A stretch of 40,950 nucleotides of DNA from an uncultured Alistipes sp. (GTDB lineage Bacteria; Bacteroidota; Bacteroidia; Bacteroidales; Rikenellaceae). Below, piece by piece: positions 26,435-34,146 of the stretch (position 1 is its first letter; every line of letters begins with the position of its first letter). Both the position numbers and the translations under genes were made by a program. The notes under the pieces are model-generated. The model ran no database searches and was not told where the DNA came from. It saw only the letters and a list, made by a program, of their open reading frames with translations. The DNA lies in assembly GCA_944321185.1 (NCBI GenBank), contig CALUKH010000017.1:1-40950 (forward strand), in the 5' to 3' direction.

Positions 26435-28294
26435 TCAGTATAAAGTCGGATTATTGCTGCTGTTCAGATACGAGGGCGAATCGATCGGCATCTCGTTCAG
26501 ATGGGTGACGTAGAAATTGTTCATCAGCTCCTGGGCCCAGGGACCGTAGGTGAACGAGCTGCTGTGGCTGTAGCCCATGACGTGCCCCAGTTCGTGGAAC
26601 ATGATCTCGCAGGAGTAGGTGTTGAAGTAGTGCTGCAGCCAGGCCTGCTGATAGACCCCGTAAGAGGAGCCGCCGCCCAGTCCCACAATACCGTTGCCGG
26701 GATAGACCAGCCCGACGTTCAGATTGCGGCTCTGGCGCATCTGGCTCAGGACCTTCTCGGGGGTCACCTTGTCGTTGACGCCGCCGTTGCCGTAGAGACG
26801 GTCCTGATTCTCACGCAGGATCACCTCGTGTTCCGGCATGTCGATCATGTAGGTGAAGTTCAGGAAGAAGGCCACCGCTTCGCGGCAATGCACCGGGCGG
26901 ATACCCATCCAGTTGCCCGACGGGCCACCGTCCGGACGATCCGGATCGCCGTTGAAAAGGCTGAAGGCAATGGTCCAGCCGTGAAGGATCTGCTGCAGTT
27001 TCTTCCAGTAGGGATCCTCGGATTCGATCGTGAACTCGACCCCCTCGAAGTCGGCCGCCTCCAGTTGCGGGATCTCCACCCAGCGGCCCGTGGCCGAACG
27101 GCACACCGTCGGACGCAGCGTCTGCGGCAGCTGCTCGTAGAAGTCCGCAAAGGGCGGAATGCTGTCGAACCACGCCAGATCGAGAAATTCGTCACTCACA
27201 CGCGGAATCCGCGCCCGGACCAGCACCCCCGAGAGGGCTCGCGGCGAATAGAACCGCGCATGAAGCTCACCCGCCTCGGTCACCGCGAGCTGAAGCGGTG
27301 CTGCGGTGTTGAAGCGCCGCTGTGCGGGATCCGTGTAGACGCTCTTCGGTTCGCCGTCCTGGAGGATCAGCCCGTGCGACCCCTCGTCGTAGGCCCGCTG
27401 CGTAAGGAACATCGTCCCCGACGAATTGTCCGGATGGACCACCGGCGTATGGATCCGCCCGATGCGGTTGGCCTCGAGCCGCTCGAGTTCAAAGCCGAAG
27501 AGCCGCCGGACCTGACCGCCCCGATAGGTGCGCGTCACCAGTTCGATCTCGCCCCGCAGCGGATACCCCTCGACCGTGGGCAGAAAGCCATAACTTGCCA
27601 CGGCTTCGAGATCCGTCTCGAAAGCCAGCTCGTCGCTCTGGCCCGTGAACGCTCCTCCGCCGGTCATTCCCGTGCGGAAACGGGCGCCGCCGAGCGTGGC
27701 CCGCAGCGACACCAGCGCCGTGCGGATATAGGGATTCGTGTAGGTGAAGTCGAAGTCGGCGCGTCCGATGATGCGCTGTTGGGTGGTCTGCGTGCCGGTC
27801 ACCACGGAGGAGACCTCCCCCGCGGCCGTGGTCGTCACACGCACCGTGAAGGGCGTCTGCGAATAGAAGTATTCGGCCGCAAGGGGCTTGCCGAGATCCT
27901 CGGGAAAGCTCACCCACCGTTCATCGACGTGTCCGATCGGGTGGACCTCCACACCGTCCTGAGACCAGTCGCCGCGCATGCCCAGCACCAGCAGGCGATA
28001 GTCACCCTCGCGCAGCCCCTCGATGCACAGCACCGAATGCTGCGGATCGTACAACCCCTTCAGGTTCGGGACCGTACGTCCCGAGGCATCGTCGATCACG
28101 CGGAACTCCACGCGGTCGTAATTCGTCCGCAGATCGGCCGATCGACGCGTCGATGAGCCGTCATAGTCCGCCGCATCGAGGTGAAAGAGAGCCCCGTCCT
28201 GCTCCGTGACCGGCGCCGCCGGCTCCCACGCGTCGCGTTCGCACGCAACCAGCAGCAGGCAGCTCCACAAAACAACGGAAAGAATTCTGCTCAT
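26435..28294 (-). CDS. Lipoprotein with metzincin-type zinc-protease motif
   Basis: A 619-aa lipoprotein (MSRILSVVLWSCLLLVAC, lipobox Cys18). Residues 20-300 are beta-rich (YDRVEFRVIDDASGRTVPNL, LREGDYRLLVLGMRGDW) and recall the transthyretin-like N-terminal domains of fimbrial anchor proteins. The C-terminal part carries HELGHVMGYSH at 567-577, an exact HExxHxxGxxH zinc-binding motif with Glu568 as catalytic base. Met591 and Met602 downstream are Met-turn candidates. That motif defines metzincins and predicts an active surface endopeptidase. It is the first gene of the four-gene operon, 7 bp before paralogue A. It may process the fimbrillin-like proteins or act on host proteins or mucin; both are inference. 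I cannot name a known family for the whole protein. Confidence 0.75.
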   Translation of the reverse strand: MSRILSVVLWSCLLLVACERDAWEPAAPVTEQDGALFHLDAADYDGSSTRRSADLRTNYDRVEFRVIDDASGRTVPNLKGLYDPQHSVLCIEGLREGDYRLLVLGMRGDWSQDGVEVHPIGHVDERWVSFPEDLGKPLAAEYFYSQTPFTVRVTTTAAGEVSSVVTGTQTTQQRIIGRADFDFTYTNPYIRTALVSLRATLGGARFRTGMTGGGAFTGQSDELAFETDLEAVASYGFLPTVEGYPLRGEIELVTRTYRGGQVRRLFGFELERLEANRIGRIHTPVVHPDNSSGTMFLTQRAYDEGSHGLILQDGEPKSVYTDPAQRRFNTAAPLQLAVTEAGELHARFYSPRALSGVLVRARIPRVSDEFLDLAWFDSIPPFADFYEQLPQTLRPTVCRSATGRWVEIPQLEAADFEGVEFTIESEDPYWKKLQQILHGWTIAFSLFNGDPDRPDGGPSGNWMGIRPVHCREAVAFFLNFTYMIDMPEHEVILRENQDRLYGNGGVNDKVTPEKVLSQMRQSRNLNVGLVYPGNGIVGLGGGSSYGVYQQAWLQHYFNTYSCEIMFHELGHVMGYSHSSSFTYGPWAQELMNNFYVTHLNEMPIDSPSYLNSSNNPTLY

Positions 28295-28310
28295 TTGGCC
28301 TTTTTATTGT

Positions 28311-28318
28311 TATCTTTG
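28311..28318 (+). promoter_or_regulatory. Candidate -7 element for the Crp/Fnr regulator gene
   Basis: TATCTTTG, a perfect TAnnTTTG match on the plus strand. It would give a leader of about 150 nt that runs through the divergent fimbrillin promoter and the dyad at 28425. No better plus-strand element lies closer to the regulator's ATG. Confidence 0.45.
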
Positions 28319-28395
28319 CAGTTTCTAAAACACGTTCGTCGCGAAACCCTGCGCCCCGGACATCGTCCGAAGGCCGGTTCCTCTCGGAACGGGTG

Positions 28396-28403
28396 CAAAG
28401 GTA
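28396..28403 (-). promoter_or_regulatory. -7 promoter element of the fimbrillin/metzincin operon
   Basis: The minus strand reads TACCTTTG, a perfect TAnnTTTG match, predicting a leader of about 97 nt before the metzincin ATG at 28294. The -33 position falls on the dyad at 28425-28440 and has no TTTG of its own, a common sign of an activator-dependent promoter. Confidence 0.55.
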
Positions 28404-28424
28404 GAGCGGCAAAACGGCGTTTCG

Positions 28425-28440
28425 CGTAACCCATGTTACG
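28425..28440. promoter_or_regulatory. Perfect dyad CGTAAC-N4-GTTACG, candidate Crp/Fnr operator
   Basis: Six-base perfect half-sites separated by CCAT. FNR-type regulators bind 5-6-base half-sites with a 4-base spacer, so the geometry fits the protein encoded 32 bp to the right. The dyad sits at about the -33 to -48 position of the minus-strand fimbrillin promoter, where a class II activator would bind. Confidence 0.5.
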
Positions 28441-28471
28441 GCAGACTCTCAATTGCAAAATTCGATCCTTT

Positions 28472-29083
28472 ATGGAGTGTGAAATTTATGACATGCCTCT
28501 TTTCCGGGGTGGCGACCGTTCCGTATTGGAAGCGGCCCTGCAACGCTCGCCCGGACGTTACGCCTCCTACCGCAAGGGAGACTTCATCGCCATGCAGAAC
28601 AATGCGTGCCGGTCGTTGCTGCTGTTGTGCGAGGGGAGCGTCTATGCCCAGATGACCAGCAGCGAAGGCCGGGAACTCACCCTCGACACCCTCTCGGCCC
28701 CCGATACGCTCGCCTCGGCCTTCCTCTTCGGCACCGAAAGCCGCTATCCGGTCTCGATTGTCGCCAATGCCGACTGCCGGCTCTGGGTCATCGACCGCGA
28801 ATGTCTGCGCCAGATCCTCGAGCAGGATCACACCGTGATGAACAACTTCCTGACGATCATCTCCGACCACAGCCTCTTCCTGAGCCGCCGGATCAACGAA
28901 TTCGCCCTGCAGAGCCTCTCATCACGCATCACGGGCTATCTGAAGGACAACCACGCGATCCGCAATCTGCAGGAGGTGGCCTTCATTCTGGGGGTGGCGC
29001 GCCCGTCGCTCTCGCGCATGATCGCCCAGATGGTCGACCAGGGTGTCGTCCGCAAGACCTCCGACGGATACGTCCTCGGCTGA
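28472..29083 (+). CDS. Crp/Fnr-family transcriptional regulator
   Basis: About 203 aa from MECEIYDMPLFRGGD (ATG 28472); an in-frame ATG at 28433 lies inside the dyad and is less likely. The N-terminal cyclic-nucleotide-binding-like beta roll is clear (YRKGDFIAMQNNACRSLLLL, CEGSVYAQM, AFLFG, YPVSIVANADCRLWVID). A dimerisation helix follows (NNFLTIISDHSLFLSRRIN), then a winged HTH (NLQEVAFILGVARPSLSRMI, VDQGVVRKTSDGYVLG). No FNR-type cysteine cluster is seen at the N-terminus, so oxygen sensing through an Fe-S cluster is unlikely; the ligand is unknown. It is divergent from the fimbrillin/metzincin operon and followed by a strong terminator, so it is a single-gene unit. Confidence 0.92.
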   Translation: MECEIYDMPLFRGGDRSVLEAALQRSPGRYASYRKGDFIAMQNNACRSLLLLCEGSVYAQMTSSEGRELTLDTLSAPDTLASAFLFGTESRYPVSIVANADCRLWVIDRECLRQILEQDHTVMNNFLTIISDHSLFLSRRINEFALQSLSSRITGYLKDNHAIRNLQEVAFILGVARPSLSRMIAQMVDQGVVRKTSDGYVLG

Positions 29084-29161
29084 TCCCGCCGCCTCCCGCC
29101 CCGAGTCGGCCTCAACCGGTTCACACCCGGGCCGCCGCCAGCCCCCCCCTGATACACGACG

Positions 29162-29196
29162 ACGCCCCGGTCGACAAGGACCGGGGCGTTGTTTTT
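29162..29196 (+). terminator. Rho-independent terminator of the Crp/Fnr gene
   Basis: ACGCCCCGGTC (29162-29172) pairs with GACCGGGGCGT (29179-29189) over a 6-nt loop and is followed by TGTTTTT. It also lies 18 bp beyond the convergent DUF4301 stop but lacks a U-run in that direction. Confidence 0.85.
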
Positions 29197-29213
29197 CAAG
29201 CGTTGTTCGCCGC

Positions 29214-30647
29214 CTACTGATGCTGGGGGCGCAGCAGATCCTGCACCACCTTCACCGGCGAGAAAGTCGTGATGGGCACATCGACGAAGACCGTATTCCA
29301 ACGGGCCATCGCACCGTTCCACAGCCCGGGCAGCTCCTGGGCGCGCAGTTCGCGGCCGCCGCTCGACTTCGACGAGATGAAGCCGGTCGAGGGGTCGGTG
29401 TACTGCCGCAGATCGAACTTGCCGCCCTTCGAATTTTTCACGCCGCAGACCAGATCCACCGGATTGAAGTGCGTGGCGGCCTTCATCAGCGACTGATCGT
29501 CGGGACCGATCTGGCTCGATTCGGCAATCTGCAGCGACTCTGTGCCGTCGGGATTCCCCACCCAGAAGGGGCCTCCGCCCGGCTCGCCCTCGTTGCGGAC
29601 CATGCCGCAGACGCGGATCGGGCGGTCCAGCACCGCACGCAGCAGCGCCGAGTCGTAGTCCGCAGGCAGCTTCACGCACAGCCGCCGCTCGATGAACTCC
29701 GCAATCGGAGCCAGTTCGCAGCCGCCGACCTCCAGCGCCCGGAGATACTCGAAGGCCTGCTCCTGCAGGTCGAGCAGCACGCCGGCCAATACCTTTTTAT
29801 AATGGACCGTATCGCCGCGGCGGGCATCGGTCGTCACGTTGTCGATGTTCTTGATGAAGATCACATCGGCATCGATCTCGTTCAGGTTCTCGATCAGCGC
29901 ACCGTGGCCCGCCGGACGGAACAGCAGCCGGCCGTCCTCCTGGCGGAAGGGCGTATTGTCGGGATTGACGGCAATGGTATCCGTCGAGGGTTTCTGCACC
30001 GAGAACGAGATGTCGTACCGGATGCCGAAACGCTGCTCGTAGAGGGGCACCTTCCGGGCGAGCAGCTCCTTGAATCCCTCCATGTGTTCGGGCGAGACGG
30101 TGAAGTGGATCCGTGCCACACCGTTCGACGAGGCGTAGGCCGCCCCCTCGACCAGATGCTCCTCGACGGCCTTGCGCGCCCCCTCGGGATAGGCGTGGAA
30201 CGTCACCAGACCTTTGGGCTTGTGGCCGTAGTTGAGGCCGTCGTTGACGATGGCGTTGACCGTCGCACGGTCGTCGGCTCCCTCGGGCAGCACGGCCTTC
30301 AGCTCGGGCCAGAAGGCAAACCGCTCGATGTTCGACAACAAGGTATCGATGCCCGGGGTGCGTTTGCCCTCGTTGACGAAGGCGAACAGCTCCTTGAACA
30401 TCCGCGTGGCGGCCCCCGAGGCCGGAACGAACTTCACCACACCCAGTCCCGCAGCCGCCTTCTCGTAACGTGCCGCGGCAGCATCGGCCTGCGCCGCGTC
30501 GAGCATCAGAATACCGTCGCCGGGCGAGGCGGCACGCACGACGTTCAACCACGGAAATCCGCGGCGGAAATTCTCCAGTTGGGCTTCAACCCCGGCCACG
30601 GTCAGACCATGGTCGGCAATTTGTTGTAAATCCTGTTCGGTAAACAT
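29214..30647 (-). CDS. DUF4301 family protein
   Basis: A 477-aa soluble protein with no signal peptide. Bacteroidetes DUF4301 proteins share its features: an N-terminal helical part, the loop FVPASGAATRMFKEL (residues about 72-86) resembling the nucleotide-binding PAGGxGTRM loop of sugar nucleotidyltransferases, and later stretches LLFRPAGHGALIENLNEID and VIFIKNIDNVT. The C-terminal half has VDLVCGVKNSKGGKF. The fold therefore suggests a nucleotidyltransferase-like enzyme, but the reaction is not established. It is transcribed alone, divergent from murB across a symmetric promoter region of about 60 bp, and convergent with the Crp/Fnr gene. Confidence 0.85.
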   Translation of the reverse strand: MFTEQDLQQIADHGLTVAGVEAQLENFRRGFPWLNVVRAASPGDGILMLDAAQADAAAARYEKAAAGLGVVKFVPASGAATRMFKELFAFVNEGKRTPGIDTLLSNIERFAFWPELKAVLPEGADDRATVNAIVNDGLNYGHKPKGLVTFHAYPEGARKAVEEHLVEGAAYASSNGVARIHFTVSPEHMEGFKELLARKVPLYEQRFGIRYDISFSVQKPSTDTIAVNPDNTPFRQEDGRLLFRPAGHGALIENLNEIDADVIFIKNIDNVTTDARRGDTVHYKKVLAGVLLDLQEQAFEYLRALEVGGCELAPIAEFIERRLCVKLPADYDSALLRAVLDRPIRVCGMVRNEGEPGGGPFWVGNPDGTESLQIAESSQIGPDDQSLMKAATHFNPVDLVCGVKNSKGGKFDLRQYTDPSTGFISSKSSGGRELRAQELPGLWNGAMARWNTVFVDVPITTFSPVKVVQDLLRPQHQ

Positions 30648-30673
30648 ATCTATCGGTTAAGGGTTTTGTGCAA

Positions 30674-30681
30674 TAAAGTTA
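30674..30681 (-). promoter_or_regulatory. Near-consensus -7 element for the DUF4301 gene
   Basis: The minus strand reads TAACTTTA, one mismatch from TAnnTTTG. It is the left arm of a perfect 9-bp inverted repeat (30675-30683 with 30693-30701) whose right arm forms the murB -7 element. It predicts a leader of about 20 nt. Confidence 0.45.
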
Positions 30682-30694
30682 CGCAAATTATTCG

Positions 30695-30702
30695 TAACTT
30701 TG
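30695..30702 (+). promoter_or_regulatory. -7 element placing the murB transcription start at its ATG
   Basis: TAACTTTG, a perfect TAnnTTTG match ending 6 nt before the murB ATG at 30709. With the usual spacing transcription would begin within about 0-3 nt of the start codon, giving a leaderless or near-leaderless mRNA. Confidence 0.6.
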
Positions 30703-30708
30703 CACATC

Positions 30709-31716
30709 ATGATCCGAGAATTTCACCACATCTCGCTGCGCGACCGCAACAGTTTCGGCGTCGAGCAGCAGGCTGCGCGGCTCGTCGAGTTCGAAACGGC
30801 GGACGATCTGCGCGATATCTTCGCCCACGGAGTGCCTCCCCGCTGGATGGTCCTCTCGGGCGGCAACAACATCCTCTTCACGCAGGACTACGACGGACTG
30901 CTCCTGACACCCGTCTCCCGGCAGATCTCGATCCTGCACGACGAGGGCTCCACGGTGCGCATCCGCGTCGAGGCGGGCGTCGAATGGGACGATCTGGTCG
31001 CCTGGGCCGTCGGGCACGAACTGTGGGGGCTGGAGAATCTCTCGCTCATCCCCGGCAAGGCCGGCGCCGCTCCCGTGCAGAACATCGGAGCCTACGGAGC
31101 CGAAGCCGCCGATACGATCCGCCGTGTGGAGATGTTCTGCACGGAGACCTCGACGATGCTCACGCTCGACGCCGCCCACTGCGGCTTCGGATACCGCGAA
31201 AGCGTCTTCAAACACGCCCTCAAGGGGCGTGTCATCATCACGGCCGTCGAACTGGAGCTCTCGCGCACGCCCCGTCCCCGGCTCGCCTACGGTGATGTCG
31301 AACGCGAGGTCGAGGCCCGCGGCGGCGCCTCGCTCGCCAACATCCGCGAGGCCATCTGCGCCATCCGCCGCTCGAAGCTCCCCGACCCGGCCGTGCTGGG
31401 CAACGCCGGCAGCTTCTTCAAGAACCCCGTCGTCGAGGCTCCGGTGGCCGAGGCCCTGCTGGCCCGCTACCCCGAGATGCCCCACTATCCGGCTCCGGAC
31501 GGACGGGTCAAACTGGCCGCCGGATGGCTCATCGACCGCGCCGGAATGAAAGGCCATCGCGAAGGGGCGGTCGGCGTCCACGAACGACAGGCCCTGGTGC
31601 TGGTCAACTACGGCGGCGCCACGGGCGGCGAAGTCATCGCTTTCGCCCGCAAGGTCCAGCAGCGGGTCCTCGACCGATTCGGCATCGCCATCGACACGGA
31701 AGTCAACATCTTGTAA
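30709..31716 (+). CDS. murB: UDP-N-acetylenolpyruvoylglucosamine reductase MurB
   Basis: A 335-aa type I (E. coli-like) MurB. It reduces the enolpyruvyl group of UDP-GlcNAc-enolpyruvate with NADPH and FAD to give UDP-MurNAc, in the cytoplasm. Visible motifs are the FAD-binding LSGGNNILFTQDYDG, PVQNIGAYGAE, the substrate loop GYRESVFK (type I signature), the proton-donor serine in NAGSFFKNP, LIDRAGMKGHREGAVGVHERQALVLVN, and the C-terminal catalytic glutamate in DTEVNIL. The ATG at 30709 is preferred; a TTG at 30700 overlaps the -7 element. It begins the murB-tilS-holA unit, with tilS 14 bp downstream. Confidence 0.96.
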   Translation: MIREFHHISLRDRNSFGVEQQAARLVEFETADDLRDIFAHGVPPRWMVLSGGNNILFTQDYDGLLLTPVSRQISILHDEGSTVRIRVEAGVEWDDLVAWAVGHELWGLENLSLIPGKAGAAPVQNIGAYGAEAADTIRRVEMFCTETSTMLTLDAAHCGFGYRESVFKHALKGRVIITAVELELSRTPRPRLAYGDVEREVEARGGASLANIREAICAIRRSKLPDPAVLGNAGSFFKNPVVEAPVAEALLARYPEMPHYPAPDGRVKLAAGWLIDRAGMKGHREGAVGVHERQALVLVNYGGATGGEVIAFARKVQQRVLDRFGIAIDTEVNIL

Positions 31717-31730
31717 GGAGGATACGAGCC

Positions 31731-33074
31731 ATGACACTGATCGAAGCCTTTCAACACTACATCGACGAGAACCACCTCGCCACACACGACGACCGCATCC
31801 TGCTGACCGTTTCGGGCGGCGTGGATTCGATGGTCATGCTTTCCCTCTTCGTGCGCTGCGGCTACACGGTGGGGGTCGCCCACTGCAACTTCCAGCTGCG
31901 CGGCGCCGAAAGCGACGAGGACGAGGTGCTCGTGCACGACGAGGCCGCCCGCTACGGCGTGCCGTGCTACAACCGCCGCTTCGAAACCGCCGCCGAAATG
32001 GAACGTACCGGCGAATCGATGGAGATGGCGGCCCGCCGGCTGCGTTACGCCTGGTTCGACGAGCTGAGCCGCCAGGAGGGTTACACCGTGGTGGCCATCG
32101 CCCACCATGCCGACGACTCGATCGAGACCTTCTTCATCAACCTGCTGCGCGGTACCGGTCTGCGCGGCCTGACGGGCATCTCCACCCAGGTCGGGAAGGT
32201 CATCCGGCCGCTGCTCTTCGCCTCGCGCCGCGAGATCCTCGAGTATGCCGCCGCCAACCACATCCCCTACCGCGAGGATTCGACGAACCGTTCGACCAAA
32301 TACCTGCGCAACAAGATCCGTCTGGGGCTGATCCCCCGCATCCGCGAAATCAACCCCAAGTTCACGAGCCTGATGTGCCGCAACCTGGCCCGCCTGACCG
32401 ACGCGCAGCTCTTCATCAACCACGGCATCGAACGCATCCGCGAAATCGCCGTCACGTCGGAGAACGGCATCGACACGATCCATCTCGACCGCATCGACCC
32501 GGCCTTCCCGCGCGAGTTCGTCATCTACGAGCTGCTCAGCTCGGCCTACGGATTCAAGGGCGACGTGACCGATTCGCTGTGCCATGCCCTGGAGCAGGGT
32601 GCCACCGGCCGCCGCTTCTACGCCCGCGACCACGTGGCCACGATCGACCGCGGACGGATTCTCGTCTCGCCGATCGCCCCCGACGACGAGTGTCTGGTGA
32701 GCGTCCCGAAGGGCACGCCGCGCAGCTACTGCGGAAACTCGGTCCTCTACTTCGAATACTGCGACATCGATACGATCAAGAACTTCGGCGTCCCGGAACA
32801 GATTGCCCAGGTCGACGCCGACCGGCTGAAGTTCCCCCTCACGCTGCGGCGCTGGCGCGAGGGCGACTGGTTCATCCCCTTCGGCATGACGGGCCGCAAG
32901 AAGGTCAGCGACTTTTTGATCGACGCCAAGGTCTCGCTGCCCGAAAAACAACGGCAGTTCGTGCTGCTGTCGGGCGACGACATCGTCTGGCTCGTCGGAC
33001 GGCGCATCGACGACCGCTACCGCCTGACCTCCACGACCGAAAACGTGCTGCGCATCACCAAAGAGATCGTCTGA
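31731..33074 (+). CDS. tilS: tRNA(Ile)-lysidine synthetase TilS
   Basis: A 447-aa protein starting MTLIEAFQHYIDENHLATHD at 31731, preceded by AAGGAGG 9 nt upstream; the longer open frame only overlaps murB. The N-terminal PP-loop ATPase motif SGGVDS is at residues 28-33. It is followed by VAHCNFQLRGAESDEDE, AIAHHADDSIETFFINLLRGTGLRGL and the C-terminal TilS substrate-binding domain (RWREGDWFIPFGMTGRKKVSDFLID). TilS attaches lysine to C34 of the tRNA-Ile CAU anticodon so that it reads AUA. It lies between murB and holA; the holA ATG begins 1 bp after its stop, indicating coupling. Confidence 0.96.
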   Translation: MTLIEAFQHYIDENHLATHDDRILLTVSGGVDSMVMLSLFVRCGYTVGVAHCNFQLRGAESDEDEVLVHDEAARYGVPCYNRRFETAAEMERTGESMEMAARRLRYAWFDELSRQEGYTVVAIAHHADDSIETFFINLLRGTGLRGLTGISTQVGKVIRPLLFASRREILEYAAANHIPYREDSTNRSTKYLRNKIRLGLIPRIREINPKFTSLMCRNLARLTDAQLFINHGIERIREIAVTSENGIDTIHLDRIDPAFPREFVIYELLSSAYGFKGDVTDSLCHALEQGATGRRFYARDHVATIDRGRILVSPIAPDDECLVSVPKGTPRSYCGNSVLYFEYCDIDTIKNFGVPEQIAQVDADRLKFPLTLRRWREGDWFIPFGMTGRKKVSDFLIDAKVSLPEKQRQFVLLSGDDIVWLVGRRIDDRYRLTSTTENVLRITKEIV

Positions 33075-33075
33075 C

Positions 33076-34146
33076 ATGGCCAAGGGTACGCTGAAATTCA
33101 AGGATTCGGTCGCCGCCTTCGACCGGATCATGAGCGACATCGCCGCGCGTCGTTTTGCGGGCATCTACCTGCTGATGGGCGAGGAGAGCTACTTCATCGA
33201 CCAGGTCGCCGACCGGCTCGCCGCGACGATTCTCGACGAGGCGGCCCGCGCCTTCAACCAGATTACGGTCTACGGCCGCGATTCGGATGCCGGACAGATC
33301 GTCAACCTCTGCCGCCAGATGCCGATGATGGGCCAGTACGAGGTGGTCATCGTCAAGGAGGCCCAGCAGCTCAAGGGCATCGACCGCCTCTCGCTCTACA
33401 CCCAAAAACCCTCGCCCACGACCATCCTCGTCATCTGCCACAAGGAGAAGAACGTCGACAAGCGCTCGGCCTTCTACAAGGGGTGTGCGGCCAACGGCGT
33501 GGTGCTGGAATCGGTGCGGCCGCGCGACTACGAGATCGCCTCGTGGCTGCAGCAGTTCATCCGCCGCCGCGGCCTGGAGATCGACGCCAAGGCCCTCTCG
33601 ATGCTCACCGATCATCTGGGTACCGACATCTCGAAGATCGCCAACGAGCTGCAGAAACTCACCGTCTCACTGCCCGAGGGTACCAAACGCATTTCGGACC
33701 GCGACATCGAGGCCAATATCGGCATCTCGAAGGATTTCAACAACTTCGAGCTGTGCAAGGCCGTCGTCACGCGCGACATGAACCGGGCGCTGATGATCGC
33801 CGACCACTTCGCCCGCAATCCGAAGGAGAATCCGCTGCTGCTGACCGTCATGGCGCTGTTCAACCAGTTCCGCGACCTGTTCATCGTCAACTACCTGCGC
33901 TGGCTCACACGCCACCGCAACAAGCCCTTCCCCGCAGACCAGGAGCTGATGCGCATCCTGCGCAAGAACAACACCTTCGTCCTGGGCGAAATCAAGCAGA
34001 ACGCCTCGCTGTGGGACAACCGCAAGGTCTTCCAGGTGCTGGGGCTGCTGCGCGAATACGACGCCAAGAGCAAGGGCATGGGCTCGGGCGGCGCCTCGGA
34101 CGGCGAACTGCTGCGCGAACTGCTGCTGAAAATCTTCCTGCTGTGA
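33076..34146 (+). CDS. holA: DNA polymerase III delta subunit HolA
   Basis: A 356-aa clamp-loader delta subunit. The N-terminal AAA+-like domain has no Walker A, as expected (GIYLLMGEESYFIDQVADRL, ITVYGRDSDAGQIVNLCRQM, PMMGQYEVVIVKEAQQLKG). It continues through the lid (GLEIDAKALSMLTDHLGTDI, SKIANELQKL) to the C-terminal collar helices (NPKENPLLLTVMALFNQFRD, LLGLLREYDAKSKGM). Delta opens the beta sliding clamp in the replisome. Its start follows tilS by 1 bp and its stop overlaps the GTG start of the next gene, so the genes are translationally coupled. Confidence 0.93.
   Translation: MAKGTLKFKDSVAAFDRIMSDIAARRFAGIYLLMGEESYFIDQVADRLAATILDEAARAFNQITVYGRDSDAGQIVNLCRQMPMMGQYEVVIVKEAQQLKGIDRLSLYTQKPSPTTILVICHKEKNVDKRSAFYKGCAANGVVLESVRPRDYEIASWLQQFIRRRGLEIDAKALSMLTDHLGTDISKIANELQKLTVSLPEGTKRISDRDIEANIGISKDFNNFELCKAVVTRDMNRALMIADHFARNPKENPLLLTVMALFNQFRDLFIVNYLRWLTRHRNKPFPADQELMRILRKNNTFVLGEIKQNASLWDNRKVFQVLGLLREYDAKSKGMGSGGASDGELLRELLLKIFLL

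Noticed and set aside
30700-30702. TTG as the murB start
   Set aside because: It lies inside the TAACTTTG promoter element; the ATG at 30709 fits MurB length and the promoter spacing better.
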